Shown piece after piece: positions 25,329 through 35,136 of a stretch of DNA of 64,000 nt (the first letter of the stretch is position 1; every line of letters begins with the position of its first letter). The translations under genes were made by a program, and so were the position numbers. The stretch comes from Zeimonas sp046347945. Lineage in GTDB: Bacteria > Pseudomonadota > Gammaproteobacteria > Burkholderiales > Burkholderiaceae_E. Location of the stretch: positions 1 to 64,000 of the forward strand of contig JAXMFB010000011.1 of the NCBI GenBank assembly GCA_046347945.1. Reading direction: 5' to 3'. The notes beneath the pieces are model-generated. The model saw only the letters and a program-made list of their open reading frames with translations. It was not told the DNA's origin and made no database searches.

Positions 25329-26450
25329 ATGTTGAAGGTGGCGATGGTCGGGTGGCGCGGGATGGTCGGTTCCGTGCTGATGCAGCGCATGCGCGAGGAG
25401 AACGACTTCGCGCACGTCGAGACGGTGTTCTTCAGCACGTCGAACGCCGGCGGCGCGGCCCCCGAGGTGCCCAACCTCGGCGATCGCACGCTGCACGGCG
25501 GCGGCGACGTCGAGGCTCTGAAGAAGATGGACGTCGTGCTCACCTGCCAGGGCGGCGACTGGACCAACGAGGTCTACCCGAAGCTGCGTGCCGCGGGCTG
25601 GAACGGCTACTGGATCGACGCGGCCTCGGCGCTGCGGATGAAGGACGACGCGGTCATCATCCTCGACCCCCTGAACCTGCACGTGATCAAGGACGCGCTG
25701 GCGCGCGGCGGGCGCACCTTCGTCGGCGGCAACTGCACGGTCAGCCTGATGATGATGGGCCTCAACGGCCTGTTCCGCGAGAACCTGATCGAGTGGATCA
25801 GCGCAATGACCTACCAGGCGGCCTCGGGCGCCGGTGCGCAGAACATGCGCGAGCTGCTCACGCAGATGGGGGCCGCGCACGCGGCGGTCGCGCCGCTGCT
25901 GGCCGACCCGGGTTCGGCCATCCTCGAGATCGACGCGAAGGTTTCCCAGGCGATGCGCGCTTCGGCGTTCCCGACCGAGCACTTCGGCGTGCCGCTGGCC
26001 GGCAGCCTGATCCCGTGGATCGACAAGGATCTCGGCAACGGCACGTCGCGCGAGGAGTGGAAGGGCGACGCCGAGTGCAACAAGATCCTCGGGTTGCCGG
26101 CGTCCGGGCCGGGTCACATCCCGATCGAAAGCCTGTGCGTGCGCATCGGCGCGATGCGTTGCCACAGCCAGGCGCTGACGATCAAGCTGCGTCGCGTCGC
26201 GCCGCTCGACGAGATCGAGTCGATCGTCGCGTCGGGCAACTCATGGGTCAAGCTGGTGCCGAACACCCGCGAGGCGAGCATCCGCGAGCTCTCGCCGGCG
26301 GCGGTCAACGGCAGCCTGACGGTGCCGGTCGGGCGGCTGCGCAAGCTGTCGCTCGGTGCCGGTTATCTCAGCGCGTTCACGGTCGGCGACCAGTTGCTCT
26401 GGGGGGCGGCCGAGCCGCTCAGGCGCATGTTGAGGCTTCTGGCATCCTGA
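25329..26450 (+). CDS. asd: aspartate-semialdehyde dehydrogenase
   Basis: A 373-residue NADPH-dependent enzyme making aspartate-4-semialdehyde from aspartyl phosphate, feeding lysine/diaminopimelate, threonine and methionine. The active-site Cys is C136 in GGNCTVSLMMM, the NADP loop is VGWRGMVGSVLMQRM, and the acid/base His lies in SLCVRIGAMRCHSQAL. The length and motif style match the gram-negative Asd type (E. coli 367). ATG at 25329 is used because the Rossmann strand begins two residues later; a GGGAG lies about ten bases ahead. fimV follows about 115 bp downstream. Confidence 0.97.
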   Translation: MLKVAMVGWRGMVGSVLMQRMREENDFAHVETVFFSTSNAGGAAPEVPNLGDRTLHGGGDVEALKKMDVVLTCQGGDWTNEVYPKLRAAGWNGYWIDAASALRMKDDAVIILDPLNLHVIKDALARGGRTFVGGNCTVSLMMMGLNGLFRENLIEWISAMTYQAASGAGAQNMRELLTQMGAAHAAVAPLLADPGSAILEIDAKVSQAMRASAFPTEHFGVPLAGSLIPWIDKDLGNGTSREEWKGDAECNKILGLPASGPGHIPIESLCVRIGAMRCHSQALTIKLRRVAPLDEIESIVASGNSWVKLVPNTREASIRELSPAAVNGSLTVPVGRLRKLSLGAGYLSAFTVGDQLLWGAAEPLRRMLRLLAS

Positions 26451-26565
26451 TCGTCTCGTCTGGCGACGGCGACATGCCGCCGGGTGCCCTCAGGGCGCCG
26501 TTCGTCACACGGGCGCGACGCAGCGAACCTCGGCCACTGCTTAAGCTTGCGCGGGTAAGTGGCTG

Positions 26566-29525
26566 ATGTTAGGCTCGAAAAATCGCTTGATGCGACTGGG
26601 GAAAAGCGTGAAATCAACGCAAGCACAGCCGGTCGGACCGCGCCGAACGGGCACTCCGACGATTCTCGCACTGGCGGTCGCCGCGGCACTGGCAGGCGGT
26701 ATTCCGGCTCCGGCCGACGCAGCCGGGCTGGGCCGCCTGACCGTCCAGTCGGCGCTGGGGCAACCGCTGAGGGCCGAAGTCGAGGTCACGTCGCTCGGCC
26801 TCGAGGAACTCGGAACGCTCAGCGCGCGGCTCGCCCCGGCCGAAGCGTTCAGGCAGGCGGGGCTCGAATACAACCCGGCGCTCACCAATCTTCGCTTCGC
26901 CATCGATCGCCGCTCCGGTCGAAGCGCGGTCGTGCGGATCACCTCCACGCAGCCGATCAACGAGCCGTTCGTCGACCTGCTGGTCGAGCTGAACTGGGCC
27001 GCGGGCAAGTTCGTCCGCGAGTACACGTTCCTGCTCGATCCGCCCGAATTGCGGATGGGGCGCGAAGCCGTGGCGGGCGGCACTGCGACGCAGCAGGTCG
27101 TGCCGCCGAGCGTCTCGGCGGCGCCCGCCCCCAGTACGCAGGCGGCCCCGGCGGCGCCTGCCGCGTCGGCTCCTCCGGCGGCACGCACTCCGTCGGCGCG
27201 CGCTGCTGCCGCGGCACCCGCGCGCACGGCCCAGGCGGCACCGGCGCCGACGTCGACGGGGACTCCCGGCGAGGTGACGACGCGCACCGGCGACACGCTG
27301 GCGTCGATCGCGGCGCGGGTGAAGCCGGCCGACGTCTCGCTCGACCAGGCGATCATCGCGATCTACAACGCCAACCCCAGCGCGTTCTTCGGCAGCGTCC
27401 ACCAGATGCTGGCCGGCAAGCGTCTCGAAGTTCCCGGGCGCGACGCGATGGCAGCGGTCGATTCGGCCGCCGCGCACAAGCAGATTCTCGCGCAGGCCAA
27501 GGACTTCCGCGCGTACCGCGAGCGGCTCGCGGCGGCGGCCCGGCGCGTGGAACCGGCGCAGGCCGGCCAGAGTGCCGCCGGAACGGTCACCGCGCGCGTC
27601 GAGGACAAGGCAGCGGGGGCCGCCCCCGGCGATCAGCTGAAGCTGTCGAGGTCCCAGGGTGCCACCGGGAAGGTGGCGGGCGCGACGGGCAGCGCGAGCG
27701 GCGCATCCGACGCGAGCGCCGAGACTCAGGTTGCTCGCGACGCTGCGGTGCGCGAACAGCAGGAGCGCGTATCCGCGCTCGAGAAGAACGTTGCCGACCT
27801 GCAGCAACTGGTCGAGTTGAAGAACAAGCAGCTGGCGGAACTGCAGCGCCAGGTCGAGGCGGCCCGCGCAGCGGGAACCACCGCCGCGGGCGCGGTTGCC
27901 GGGGCTGGCGCTGCACCGACCACCGAAGCGACGCCGTCGGCCGCACAGCAGGCGCCCGCCGCTGCACCCGCCACGCCATCGGCAGCCGCACCGACGGCAG
28001 CAGCGCCCACTGCAGCGGCGCCGACCGCCCCGGCGGCCGAGCCGGCTGCCTCGGCTGCGCAACCGGCCACGCCGCCGGCCGCTGCCGCGGGCCAGCCGGC
28101 GGCACCGACGGCCGAGCCTGCGACCGCCGCAGCGCCGGCCACACCGGCCACGACGGCGGCGGCCGATGTGCAGGCGCCGGTTGCCGCCAAGCCGGCGCCG
28201 GCTCCGGCAGCCGAGCCCGGCTTCGTCGACGAACTGCTCGCCAACCCGCTGACCCTGCCGGGCCTGGGAGCGATCGTGCTGGCGCTCGGTGCGTACGGAA
28301 TGTACTCGGTGCGCCGCCGCAAGAAGGCCGAGAAGTTCGAAGACGACAGCCTGACTCCGGCCGACGCCTTCACCGCCAACTCGCTGTTCGGCTCCACCGG
28401 CGGCCAGGCCGTCGACACGAGCAACAGCCTGTTCGCGACGAGCACTCGCGACAGCGGCGTCGACGTGCACTCGACCGAGGTCGACCCGATCGCCGAGGCC
28501 GAGGTCTACATCGCCTATGGCCGCGAGGCGCAGGCCGAGGAGATCCTGAAGGAAGCGCTGAAGAAGCAGCCCGAGCGCCAGGCGATCCGGCTCAAGCTGC
28601 TCGAGATCTACGCCGGTCGCAAGGATCCGGTGGTCTTCGGCGCGCTGGCCCAGGAGATGTACGACATGGCCGGCGGGCAGAACGAGGAGTGGCCGAAGGT
28701 GGTCACGCTCGGCCTGTCGATCGATCCGGCCAATCCGCTGTATACCGGGCAGGGCGACATGTCGGCGGCCGCGCCGGCGGTGCCCGAGGCTGCCCCGGCG
28801 GCGCCGGCGGCGGGGCTCTCCGGCGCTGCGGGCCTCGCGGCCGCGGCGGGCGTCGCTGCGACGATGCTCGGCGACCGGATGCTGCCCGCAGACGAGGCGG
28901 CCGCGCGCCGCGCCGGGCGGCAACCGGGTCGTTCGCCGAGACGGTGCCGATGGACGGAGAGGCCGCGGCGGGCGAGATCCCCGATCTCGACTTCAACCTC
29001 GACCTCGACACGACGATCGGCCGCGCTGCGAGCATGCGCGAGGCAGCCGGGATCCAGTCCGAGTCGAGCGCGCTGTCGGAGTCCGATCTGGCGCGCGCAA
29101 TCGACGGCCGCTTCGAGCTGCCGACGCTGGACATCGAGCCGGCTGGATCGGCGTTCGACGTCGGGCAGGTTTCCGCGCCGGCCGCACCGGCCGGAGCCGA
29201 AGAGCCGGCGGCGCTCGCTGACCTCGGCGACTTCAAGATCGACCTGCCGTCGCTCGAGGGGCTCGACACGCGCCCGGCGATCGACGATGGCCCGATGATC
29301 GGCGAATCCGCAGGCGACCTCGGCCTGGCCGCGGCCGAGACCGCGGTGGCGCCGGCGGTCGATTCGTCGCGCTGGCAGGAAATGGCGACCAAGCTCGATC
29401 TCGCCTCGGCCTACGAGGAGATCGGCGACAAGGAAGGCGCCCGCGAGTTGCTCGAAGAAGTGCTCAAGGGCGGCGATACCGCACAACAGCAGAAGGCACG
29501 TTCGATGCTCGCCAAGATCGGATAA
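26566..29525 (+). CDS. fimV: FimV/HubP-type polar hub protein, frame break near 28.9 kb
   Basis: A FimV-family inner-membrane hub, about 986 residues if repaired. In order: signal-like hydrophobic segment (about residues 28-48), the FimV N-terminal domain starting GLGRLTVQSALGQPL, a LysM-like domain (about 235-295), a coiled coil (about 390-435), a long Ala/Pro/Thr-rich stretch, one membrane helix (about 560-580) followed by RRRKK, an acidic cytoplasmic region with a TPR-like segment, and the C-terminal FimV motif LDLASAYEEIGDKEGARELL. FimV organises the cell pole and type IV pili. The frame breaks at about 28905-28925: the first frame ends as unrelated Arg-rich sequence, while the last 200 residues continue in the frame one base back. 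A one-base loss fits. Confidence 0.88.
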
Positions 29526-29546
29526 GTTCCCGTCACCGAGTGCCCT

Positions 29547-29573
29547 GGGGAAGCTTCGGCTTCCCCTTTCTTT
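29547..29573 (+). terminator. Rho-independent terminator after fimV
   Basis: A perfect stem GGGGAAGC (29547-29554), tetraloop TTCG, GCTTCCCC (29559-29566) is followed by TTTCTTT (29567-29573). The extra-stable UUCG loop and T-rich tail make this a textbook intrinsic terminator, 21 bp after the fimV stop and 10 bp before truA. Confidence 0.85.
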
Positions 29574-29583
29574 GCGCCGCTCG

Positions 29584-30368
29584 ATGCCCAGATTCGCGCT
29601 CACGCTTGCCTACGACGGCAGCCGCTTCAGCGGCTGGCAGACGCAGCCGGGAGGCCAGGCGGGCCAGGACGTGCTCGAGCGCGCGCTCGCGACGATCGCC
29701 GGGCATCCGGTCGACACGATCTGTGCCGGCGTACCGACGCCGGCGTGCACGCGCTGCGGCAGGTGCACTTCGACAGCGACGCCGATCGGCCGCTGTCGGC
29801 CTGGGTGCGGGGCGTCAACTCGCACCTGCCCGAAGGGCTCGCGGTGCGCAGCGCCACGCCCGTCACCGACGACTTCCATGCGCGCTACGGCGCTGCGCGG
29901 CGCCGCTACCGCTACCTGCTGCATCGCTCGCCGGTGCGCCACCCGCTGCTCGCGCGGCGCGCGGGATGGACCTTCCGCGACCCCGACGTCTCGCGGATGC
30001 GCGAGGCGGCGGCGCTCGTGGTGGGCGAACACGACTTTTCGGCGTTCCGCTCGGCCGAGTGCCAGGCGGCATCGCCGGTGCGCCGGCTCGAGGATCTCTC
30101 GCTGCACGAGTATGGCGCCTTCGTCGTCTTCACCTTCACCGGCAACGCGTTCCTGCACCACATGATCCGCAACCTGATGGGGGCGCTGCTGGCCGTCGGC
30201 GACGGGCGCCACGCGCCGGCCTGGATCGCCGAGCTGCTGGCGGGGCGCGACCGCCGCCACGGTCCGGCGACCTTCGCGCCCGACGGGTTGTACTTCGACG
30301 GCGCGCAGTACGACGAGCGCTTCGGCGTCCCATCGTGGGGTGGCGAACCGCTCGACTGCTTCGGCTGA
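29584..30368 (+). CDS. truA: tRNA pseudouridine(38-40) synthase, frame break near 29.73 kb
   Basis: TruA converts uridines 38-40 of the tRNA anticodon arm to pseudouridine. The N-terminus (FALTLAYDGSRFSGWQ) and the rest (GVHALRQVHFD onward, with the TruA stretches LHRSPVRHPLLA and FLHHMIRNLMG) lie in two frames. The break falls in the catalytic motif itself: GCC GGC GTACCGAC should read GCC GGC CGT ACC GAC to give the family's GRTDAGVHA with the catalytic Asp. One missing C at about 29730 explains everything and restores 261 residues, close to E. coli TruA (270). I read this as a base-calling loss in a CC run, though a real mutation would inactivate the enzyme. Confidence 0.88.
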
Positions 30369-30380
30369 CGCGGGCGCACG

Positions 30381-31634
30381 ATGGCCGGCCTCCTCGACAG
30401 GTTTCGCCTGCGCTTCGCCGATCCGGGCGAGGAGACCGCGTTCCGCAACTTCTATTGCCTGCGCCTGCGGCACCACACGAGCCTCGCGCTCGCGGCCGGC
30501 GCGCTCCTGATCGGCCTGTTCGCCGCGTCGGACTGGATGCTCGATCCGGCGGGTGCGCGGGTCACGGTGGCACTGCGGCTGCTCGTCGTCGTACCGTCGA
30601 TGCTGGCGTTCGCGTGGGCGGTCAGGCAGCCCTGGATCGAGCGGGTCTACGAGCCCGCAGCGACGCTGATGGCGTGCCTGGTCGCGACGCTTCTCGCGGT
30701 CATCTACGTGCGCATCGACGCGGGCATGGCGCGCGCCGGCCTGGGGCTCGTGCTGCTGATGCTGTCGACGATCTTCATCATCCGCCTGCGGTTCCGGCAC
30801 TTCGCCGTGTTCTCGCTCGTCGCGTGGTCCGCTTTCCTGGCCGTCGTGGCGGCCACGGGGCGAGCGGAGCCGGGCCTGTCGCTCGCCAGCGCGATCGCGG
30901 TGAGCGCCGCGCTGGTGCTCGGGCTCTACGGGGCGTGGACGCGCGAAAGCGAGAACCGGCGCGAGTTCCGGCTGTTCAACGAGGTCGCGGCCGCCAAGCT
31001 GCGGATCGAGGACCTGCTGCACAGCATGCTGCCCGGCGAGATCGTCGACCGCATCCAGCGTGGCGAGTCGCCGATCGCCGATGCGCACGGCGAGGTGAGC
31101 ATCGTGTTCGCCGACCTGGTCGGTTTTACCGACTTGTCGAGCCGCCTGCCGGCGCCGCAACTGGTGCAACTGCTCGATCGCCTGTTCTCCGACTTCGACC
31201 GGCTCGCGGCGGCCCACGGCGTCGAGCGGATCAAGACCATCGGCGACGCCTACATGGCGGTCTGCGGGATCGGCCCGACAGCGGGCGAATCGCACGACCA
31301 CGCCGAGCGTGCGGCGCAGTTCGCGCTGGCGCTGCAGGCACGCGTGGCCGAGGTGTCGCGCGAGACCGGCCTCGCCCTGAACGTGCGCATCGGCCTGCAC
31401 GTGGGGCCGGTCATCGCCGGCGTGATCGGCACGCGCAAGCCGGCCTTCGACTGTTGGGGCGAAACCGTCAACCTCGCGAGCCGGCTCGAATCGAGCGGCA
31501 GTCCGTCGGGCGTGCATATCTCCGAGGCGGCGTGGCAACGGCTGCGCACGCGCTTCGTGACGCGCGAGCTCGCGCCCGTACGGATGAAGGGGATGGGCGA
31601 GATCAGGACCTACCTGCTCGAGGCGGCGCGCTAG
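30381..31634 (+). CDS. membrane-anchored class III adenylate cyclase
   Basis: A 417-residue protein: a cytoplasmic N-terminus, about six membrane helices (residues 38-190), a short coupling helix, and a class III cyclase domain (about 218-400). The metal aspartates are D245 (VFADLVGFTD) and D289 (IGDAYMAV). The adenine-specifying pair is K285 (IKTIGD) and D357 (FDCWGETVN), and the transition-state Asn/Arg follow in VNLASRLES, so the product should be cAMP. It starts 12 bp after truA. Its 3' end overlaps the convergent patatin gene by 32 bp. It sits, with the patatin, between truA and trpF. Confidence 0.92.
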   Translation: MAGLLDRFRLRFADPGEETAFRNFYCLRLRHHTSLALAAGALLIGLFAASDWMLDPAGARVTVALRLLVVVPSMLAFAWAVRQPWIERVYEPAATLMACLVATLLAVIYVRIDAGMARAGLGLVLLMLSTIFIIRLRFRHFAVFSLVAWSAFLAVVAATGRAEPGLSLASAIAVSAALVLGLYGAWTRESENRREFRLFNEVAAAKLRIEDLLHSMLPGEIVDRIQRGESPIADAHGEVSIVFADLVGFTDLSSRLPAPQLVQLLDRLFSDFDRLAAAHGVERIKTIGDAYMAVCGIGPTAGESHDHAERAAQFALALQARVAEVSRETGLALNVRIGLHVGPVIAGVIGTRKPAFDCWGETVNLASRLESSGSPSGVHISEAAWQRLRTRFVTRELAPVRMKGMGEIRTYLLEAAR

Positions 31635-34424
31635 GGGCGCGCATCTCGTACGGCGCCCAGCGCCCGGGGGCCGCCGCGACGCCGAAGAGGCACTGGCCGA
31701 TGTGCTCGCCGAGCCTGCGATAGCTTTCCCACTGCGCCTCGTCGAACGACTGGTCGAGCGTGCTCTCCTGCGGGAAGTCCGGGTGGCGGACGAAGTAGTC
31801 CTGCAGGTCGAGCGGCTCGCCTCCGACCAGCGTCGGCTTGACGAACAGCAGCAGCGAACGCGCCTGTGCGTCGCCGCCGTAGCGCGCCCAGGCCAGCGTC
31901 GCGTGGCGCTCCGAGTAGGCCTGGCCGTGCAGCCGGGAGACCGCCTGGCTGCCCGAAGGGTCGCGCGCTCGCCGCTGCAGTTGCGCGGGCGTGCCGAGGA
32001 TCTCGAGCAGCGGCGATCCGGCGCCCAGCAATTCGACGATCTCGTCGCCGGACAGGAAGCGGATCTCCGCGTCCCAGTCGATGCGCGCCTTGCGCACCAG
32101 GTTGCCCGCGTCCTCGAATGCGTAGTCGCGGTCCTGCCCGTCGTCGCAGACGACGATGAACGGCACCCGTCGGCGCAGCAGCTCGTAGACCGCGGTGTTC
32201 TCGAAGTGCCCGCCGTCGGACAGGTACCAGCGTCGCCGGTGCGCGCCGTGGAAGCGCGCGAACGTCTCGTTGGCGAGATAGGCCTGCACCGGCGCGAGCG
32301 CGGCCAGCCATGCGAACGCCCGGTCGAGCGCGCCGCGGGCCGAGCGATCTCGCCGGCGGTGCGGATCGACGCCGCTGTCCCACCAGTAGCCGAGCCGCAC
32401 GTTCGACAGCGCGAGCAGCATCGACAGTCCCATCCGCGTGCGCGACCCCAGCCCGGTGGTGAAGGCGGCACCGGACACCGCGATCCACTGGCCGACGCCG
32501 AGGGGCTCGACTTCGTGGCCATCGACCCCGTGGCCATCGCACGGGTCGGCGGGGAACATCGCGAAGCGTCCCGGCGGCAGCGCCAGCGGGGCGATGCGCG
32601 CGTCGGAGCCGTCCCACAGTGCGTGGTGGTGACGGCCGACGCTCAGGCCATGCGGGCCGATCGCCATCGACATGCCCTTGCGGTCGCGCTGCGTGAGCTG
32701 CGCGGCGCCGGTCACGGTCTCGTTGAGCGTCACGTTCACGAAGTGCAGCGGGCCGCCGTGCAGGTCGGGCCGATACGCCTGCCAGCGGATGTCGTCCGAC
32801 GCCGACGCGCGGGTCACGTCGGGCTGCGCCGACGCAGCGGCCGGCGTCGTTCCCGCGGGGGGATCGGCGCGGTAGCCGGTGCGGCGGGCATTGCTCGCGC
32901 CGAGGTAGGCGCGGGTGAGCCGCGCCGCGTAGAACTGCGCGAGCGTCGAAAGGTTGAGGAACGGGATCGTGCGGCCGGTGAGCAGCGAGATCACCGTCAT
33001 CGCGGCGAGCGCCGCCGCGACCGGCGTTGCCTGCGGCGCGGGCGCGCCGGATCCGCAGGCCGCGCACTGGCCGCTCCAGAGCAACGCGTGCCCCACGGCC
33101 GACCATCCGGCCATCAGCGGCGCGAACAGCACGATGCCGAGCGCCGACAGCGCCGTTGCCGCCGACAGTCGCGATCCGGCCTCCCTGACGCCCAAGCGGC
33201 CGATCAGCGGCGCGAAGCGCTGCACCAGGACCACGACCGCCGAGCCCGGAACAGCGTCGCCCACCATCGCCCGTGCCCGGCGCTGGCGAGCAGGTAAAGG
33301 CTCTGGCCGAGGCTGTCGACGAACGCGAACCCGGCGAGCGCGAGCACGGCAGGCGTGGAGCCGAGCCATCGCGACAGGTGATTGCGTGCCATGCCGTCGC
33401 TGCCGCTGCCGATGCGCGCGACGAACCAGGCGCCGGTGGCGATCGCGGCAGCGAGCGGCCAGGCGGCGATCGCTGCGACGGTGTCGGGCTGCGCGGCCGG
33501 CAGGTAGGCCAGAGCAGGCGGCCAGCGCAGCACTGCGGCGGCCGTGAGCGCGACGAGGAAGGTAGCGAACAGCGCCGGGTTGCGCATCGTGTGCGGCCAG
33601 TCCTGGCGCGTCTGCGTAAGCCAGTAGGCCCAGCCGAGCGGCACCAGCGCGAGCGCGAAACCGGCCAGCGGCAGCACGAACCAGGGGCTCCACCACAGGC
33701 CCGCGGTCGATCCGGCGAACAGACTCGCCTCGAGTGCGCGGATCGTTGCGAAGCGCTGCCACAGCAGGGCTCGCAGCAGGTTGCCGGCGAGGAAGACGGC
33801 GAGCAGCGTCACCGCCAGCACGTAGTGCAGCGAGATCCAGTTGCGCAGGTAGATCCCGACCGCGTAGAGGTAGTCGCCGGCGCCGCGCGGCGCCATGTAG
33901 CGGCCGTACTCGCGCAGCCAGCGGACGGGCGGCGCGTTGGCGTCGGCGAGCGTGCGCTCGACGCGATCCGCCGTCTGGGCGGCCGAGGGCGATACCGACG
34001 CGGCTGTGGATCCGGCCGACGACGAAGCAGGCGGCGACGATGCGGCCGGCGACGACGTGGCCGCCGCTGCGGCGCCGTTGCGCGCCGCGGCCGGCAGGTA
34101 CAGGCTGCCGAGGAAGCTGCCGATGTAGCCGCCCCCGGAAACCGTCGACAGGTAGTCGACGTGGCGCAGGCGCCCGAGTCGGGCCAGCGACTGCAGCACG
34201 CCGAGCGCGAAGGTCGCGCTGCGGATGCCGCCCCCCGAGATCGCCAGGCCGACACGGCCGGTCGTCTCGCCGTCGGTGAACGGCAGGCCGAGCGCGGCGC
34301 GGCGCGCGCGCACGACGGCGAGTTCGCGCTGCGAGAACTCGGCCGGGAAGATCGAGGCAGCGGTCGGCGCCGGCGTCGGCGCGTCGGGTCGGGCAGGGTC
34401 GTGCGTTGCTGCGGGGGCGCTCAT
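31603..34424 (-). CDS. large membrane patatin-like phospholipase, frame break near 33.25 kb
   Basis: A patatin-like protein of about 940 residues if repaired. The N-terminal patatin core has the oxyanion loop SGGGIRSA (64-66) and the candidate nucleophile S96 in LSTVSGGGYIG, where the usual GxSxG is TVSGG. Several membrane helices interrupt the domain (about 170-480), and the catalytic Asp is in LSDGGHFENT well downstream. This split layout is seen in a family of very large bacterial membrane patatins. The frame breaks at about 33243-33250: the first frame stops in Arg/Ser-rich nonsense while VVVLVQRFAPLIGR continues in the other; one base lost in a C run at 33245-33247 fits. Lipid hydrolysis is inferred. 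The start at 34424 lies 49 bp from trpF, divergent. Confidence 0.78.
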
Positions 34425-34460
34425 CGTCGCTCCTTGCTGTCGCGGCAGCGGGTGAGCGGA

Positions 34461-34474
34461 TACACTGCCGCCGA
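34461..34474 (+). promoter_or_regulatory. -10-like TACACT abutting the trpF start
   Basis: TACACT at 34461-34466 lies seven bases before the trpF ATG at 34474, so a transcript from it would start at or next to the start codon. No Shine-Dalgarno is seen. The whole divergent gap between the patatin and trpF genes is only 49 bp. No clear -35 has the usual spacing. Confidence 0.35.
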
Positions 34475-35136
34475 TGCGCACACGGATCAAGTTCTGCGGT
34501 CTGGTTCGCGTCGACGATGTTCGCACAGCCGCGGCCCTCGGCGTCGATGCCGTCGGCTTCGTGTTCTATCCCAGGAGCCCGCGCCTGCTCGACGCAGCGC
34601 AGGCCGCGGGGCTGCGCCGGCTGCTGCCGTCCTGGGTGGCGGCGGTGGGGCTTTTCGTCAACGCGCCCGAAGGCGCGATCCGGCGCGTCGCCGGTGCGGT
34701 CGGGCTGGACGTGATCCAGTTCCACGGCGACGAGGATCCGCGCACCTGCGAGCAGGAGCGCCCCGCCGGGCTGTCGTACTGGCGCGCCATTCGCATGCGC
34801 GAGGGGGTCGATTTGATAGAATCGTTCGACCGGTATGCCAGCGCCGAGGCGCTGCTGCTCGACTCGCACAGCCCCGGCTACGGCGGCAGCGGCGAAGGGT
34901 TCGACTGGTCGCGGGTGCCGTGCGAGCGACCGCTGCCGATCGTGCTGTCGGGGGGCCTCGCGCCCGAGAACGTCGCGATGGCCATCGCCCGGGTGCGGCC
35001 GACGATGGTCGACGTGTCGACGGGCATCCAGGTCGGGGGGCCGGATCCCGACCCGCGCGCGAAATCGCGCGAGCGCATGGAACGGTTCGTCACAGAGGTG
35101 CTGCGAGCCGATTCGGCACAACAGGATTCACGATGA
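34474..35136 (+). CDS. trpF: phosphoribosylanthranilate isomerase
   Basis: A 220-residue TIM-barrel enzyme converting phosphoribosylanthranilate to its carboxyphenylamino-deoxyribulose form in tryptophan synthesis. Signatures: TRIKFCGLVRVDD with the catalytic Cys, the VIQFHGDE strand, LLDSHSPGYGGSGEGFDW, and the phosphate loop LSGGLAPENV. The length is typical for a stand-alone TrpF. Its stop overlaps the trpB start (ATGA), so the two are translationally coupled. The start codon has no ribosome site and may be leaderless. Confidence 0.96.
   Translation: MRTRIKFCGLVRVDDVRTAAALGVDAVGFVFYPRSPRLLDAAQAAGLRRLLPSWVAAVGLFVNAPEGAIRRVAGAVGLDVIQFHGDEDPRTCEQERPAGLSYWRAIRMREGVDLIESFDRYASAEALLLDSHSPGYGGSGEGFDWSRVPCERPLPIVLSGGLAPENVAMAIARVRPTMVDVSTGIQVGGPDPDPRAKSRERMERFVTEVLRADSAQQDSR

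Noticed and set aside
31603..35121. Very long minus-strand frame (over 1,170 codons) covering the patatin region into trpF
   Set aside because: Its upstream third is antisense to trpF and out of frame with the patatin N-terminus; the real start is 34424 with a frame break at 33.25 kb.
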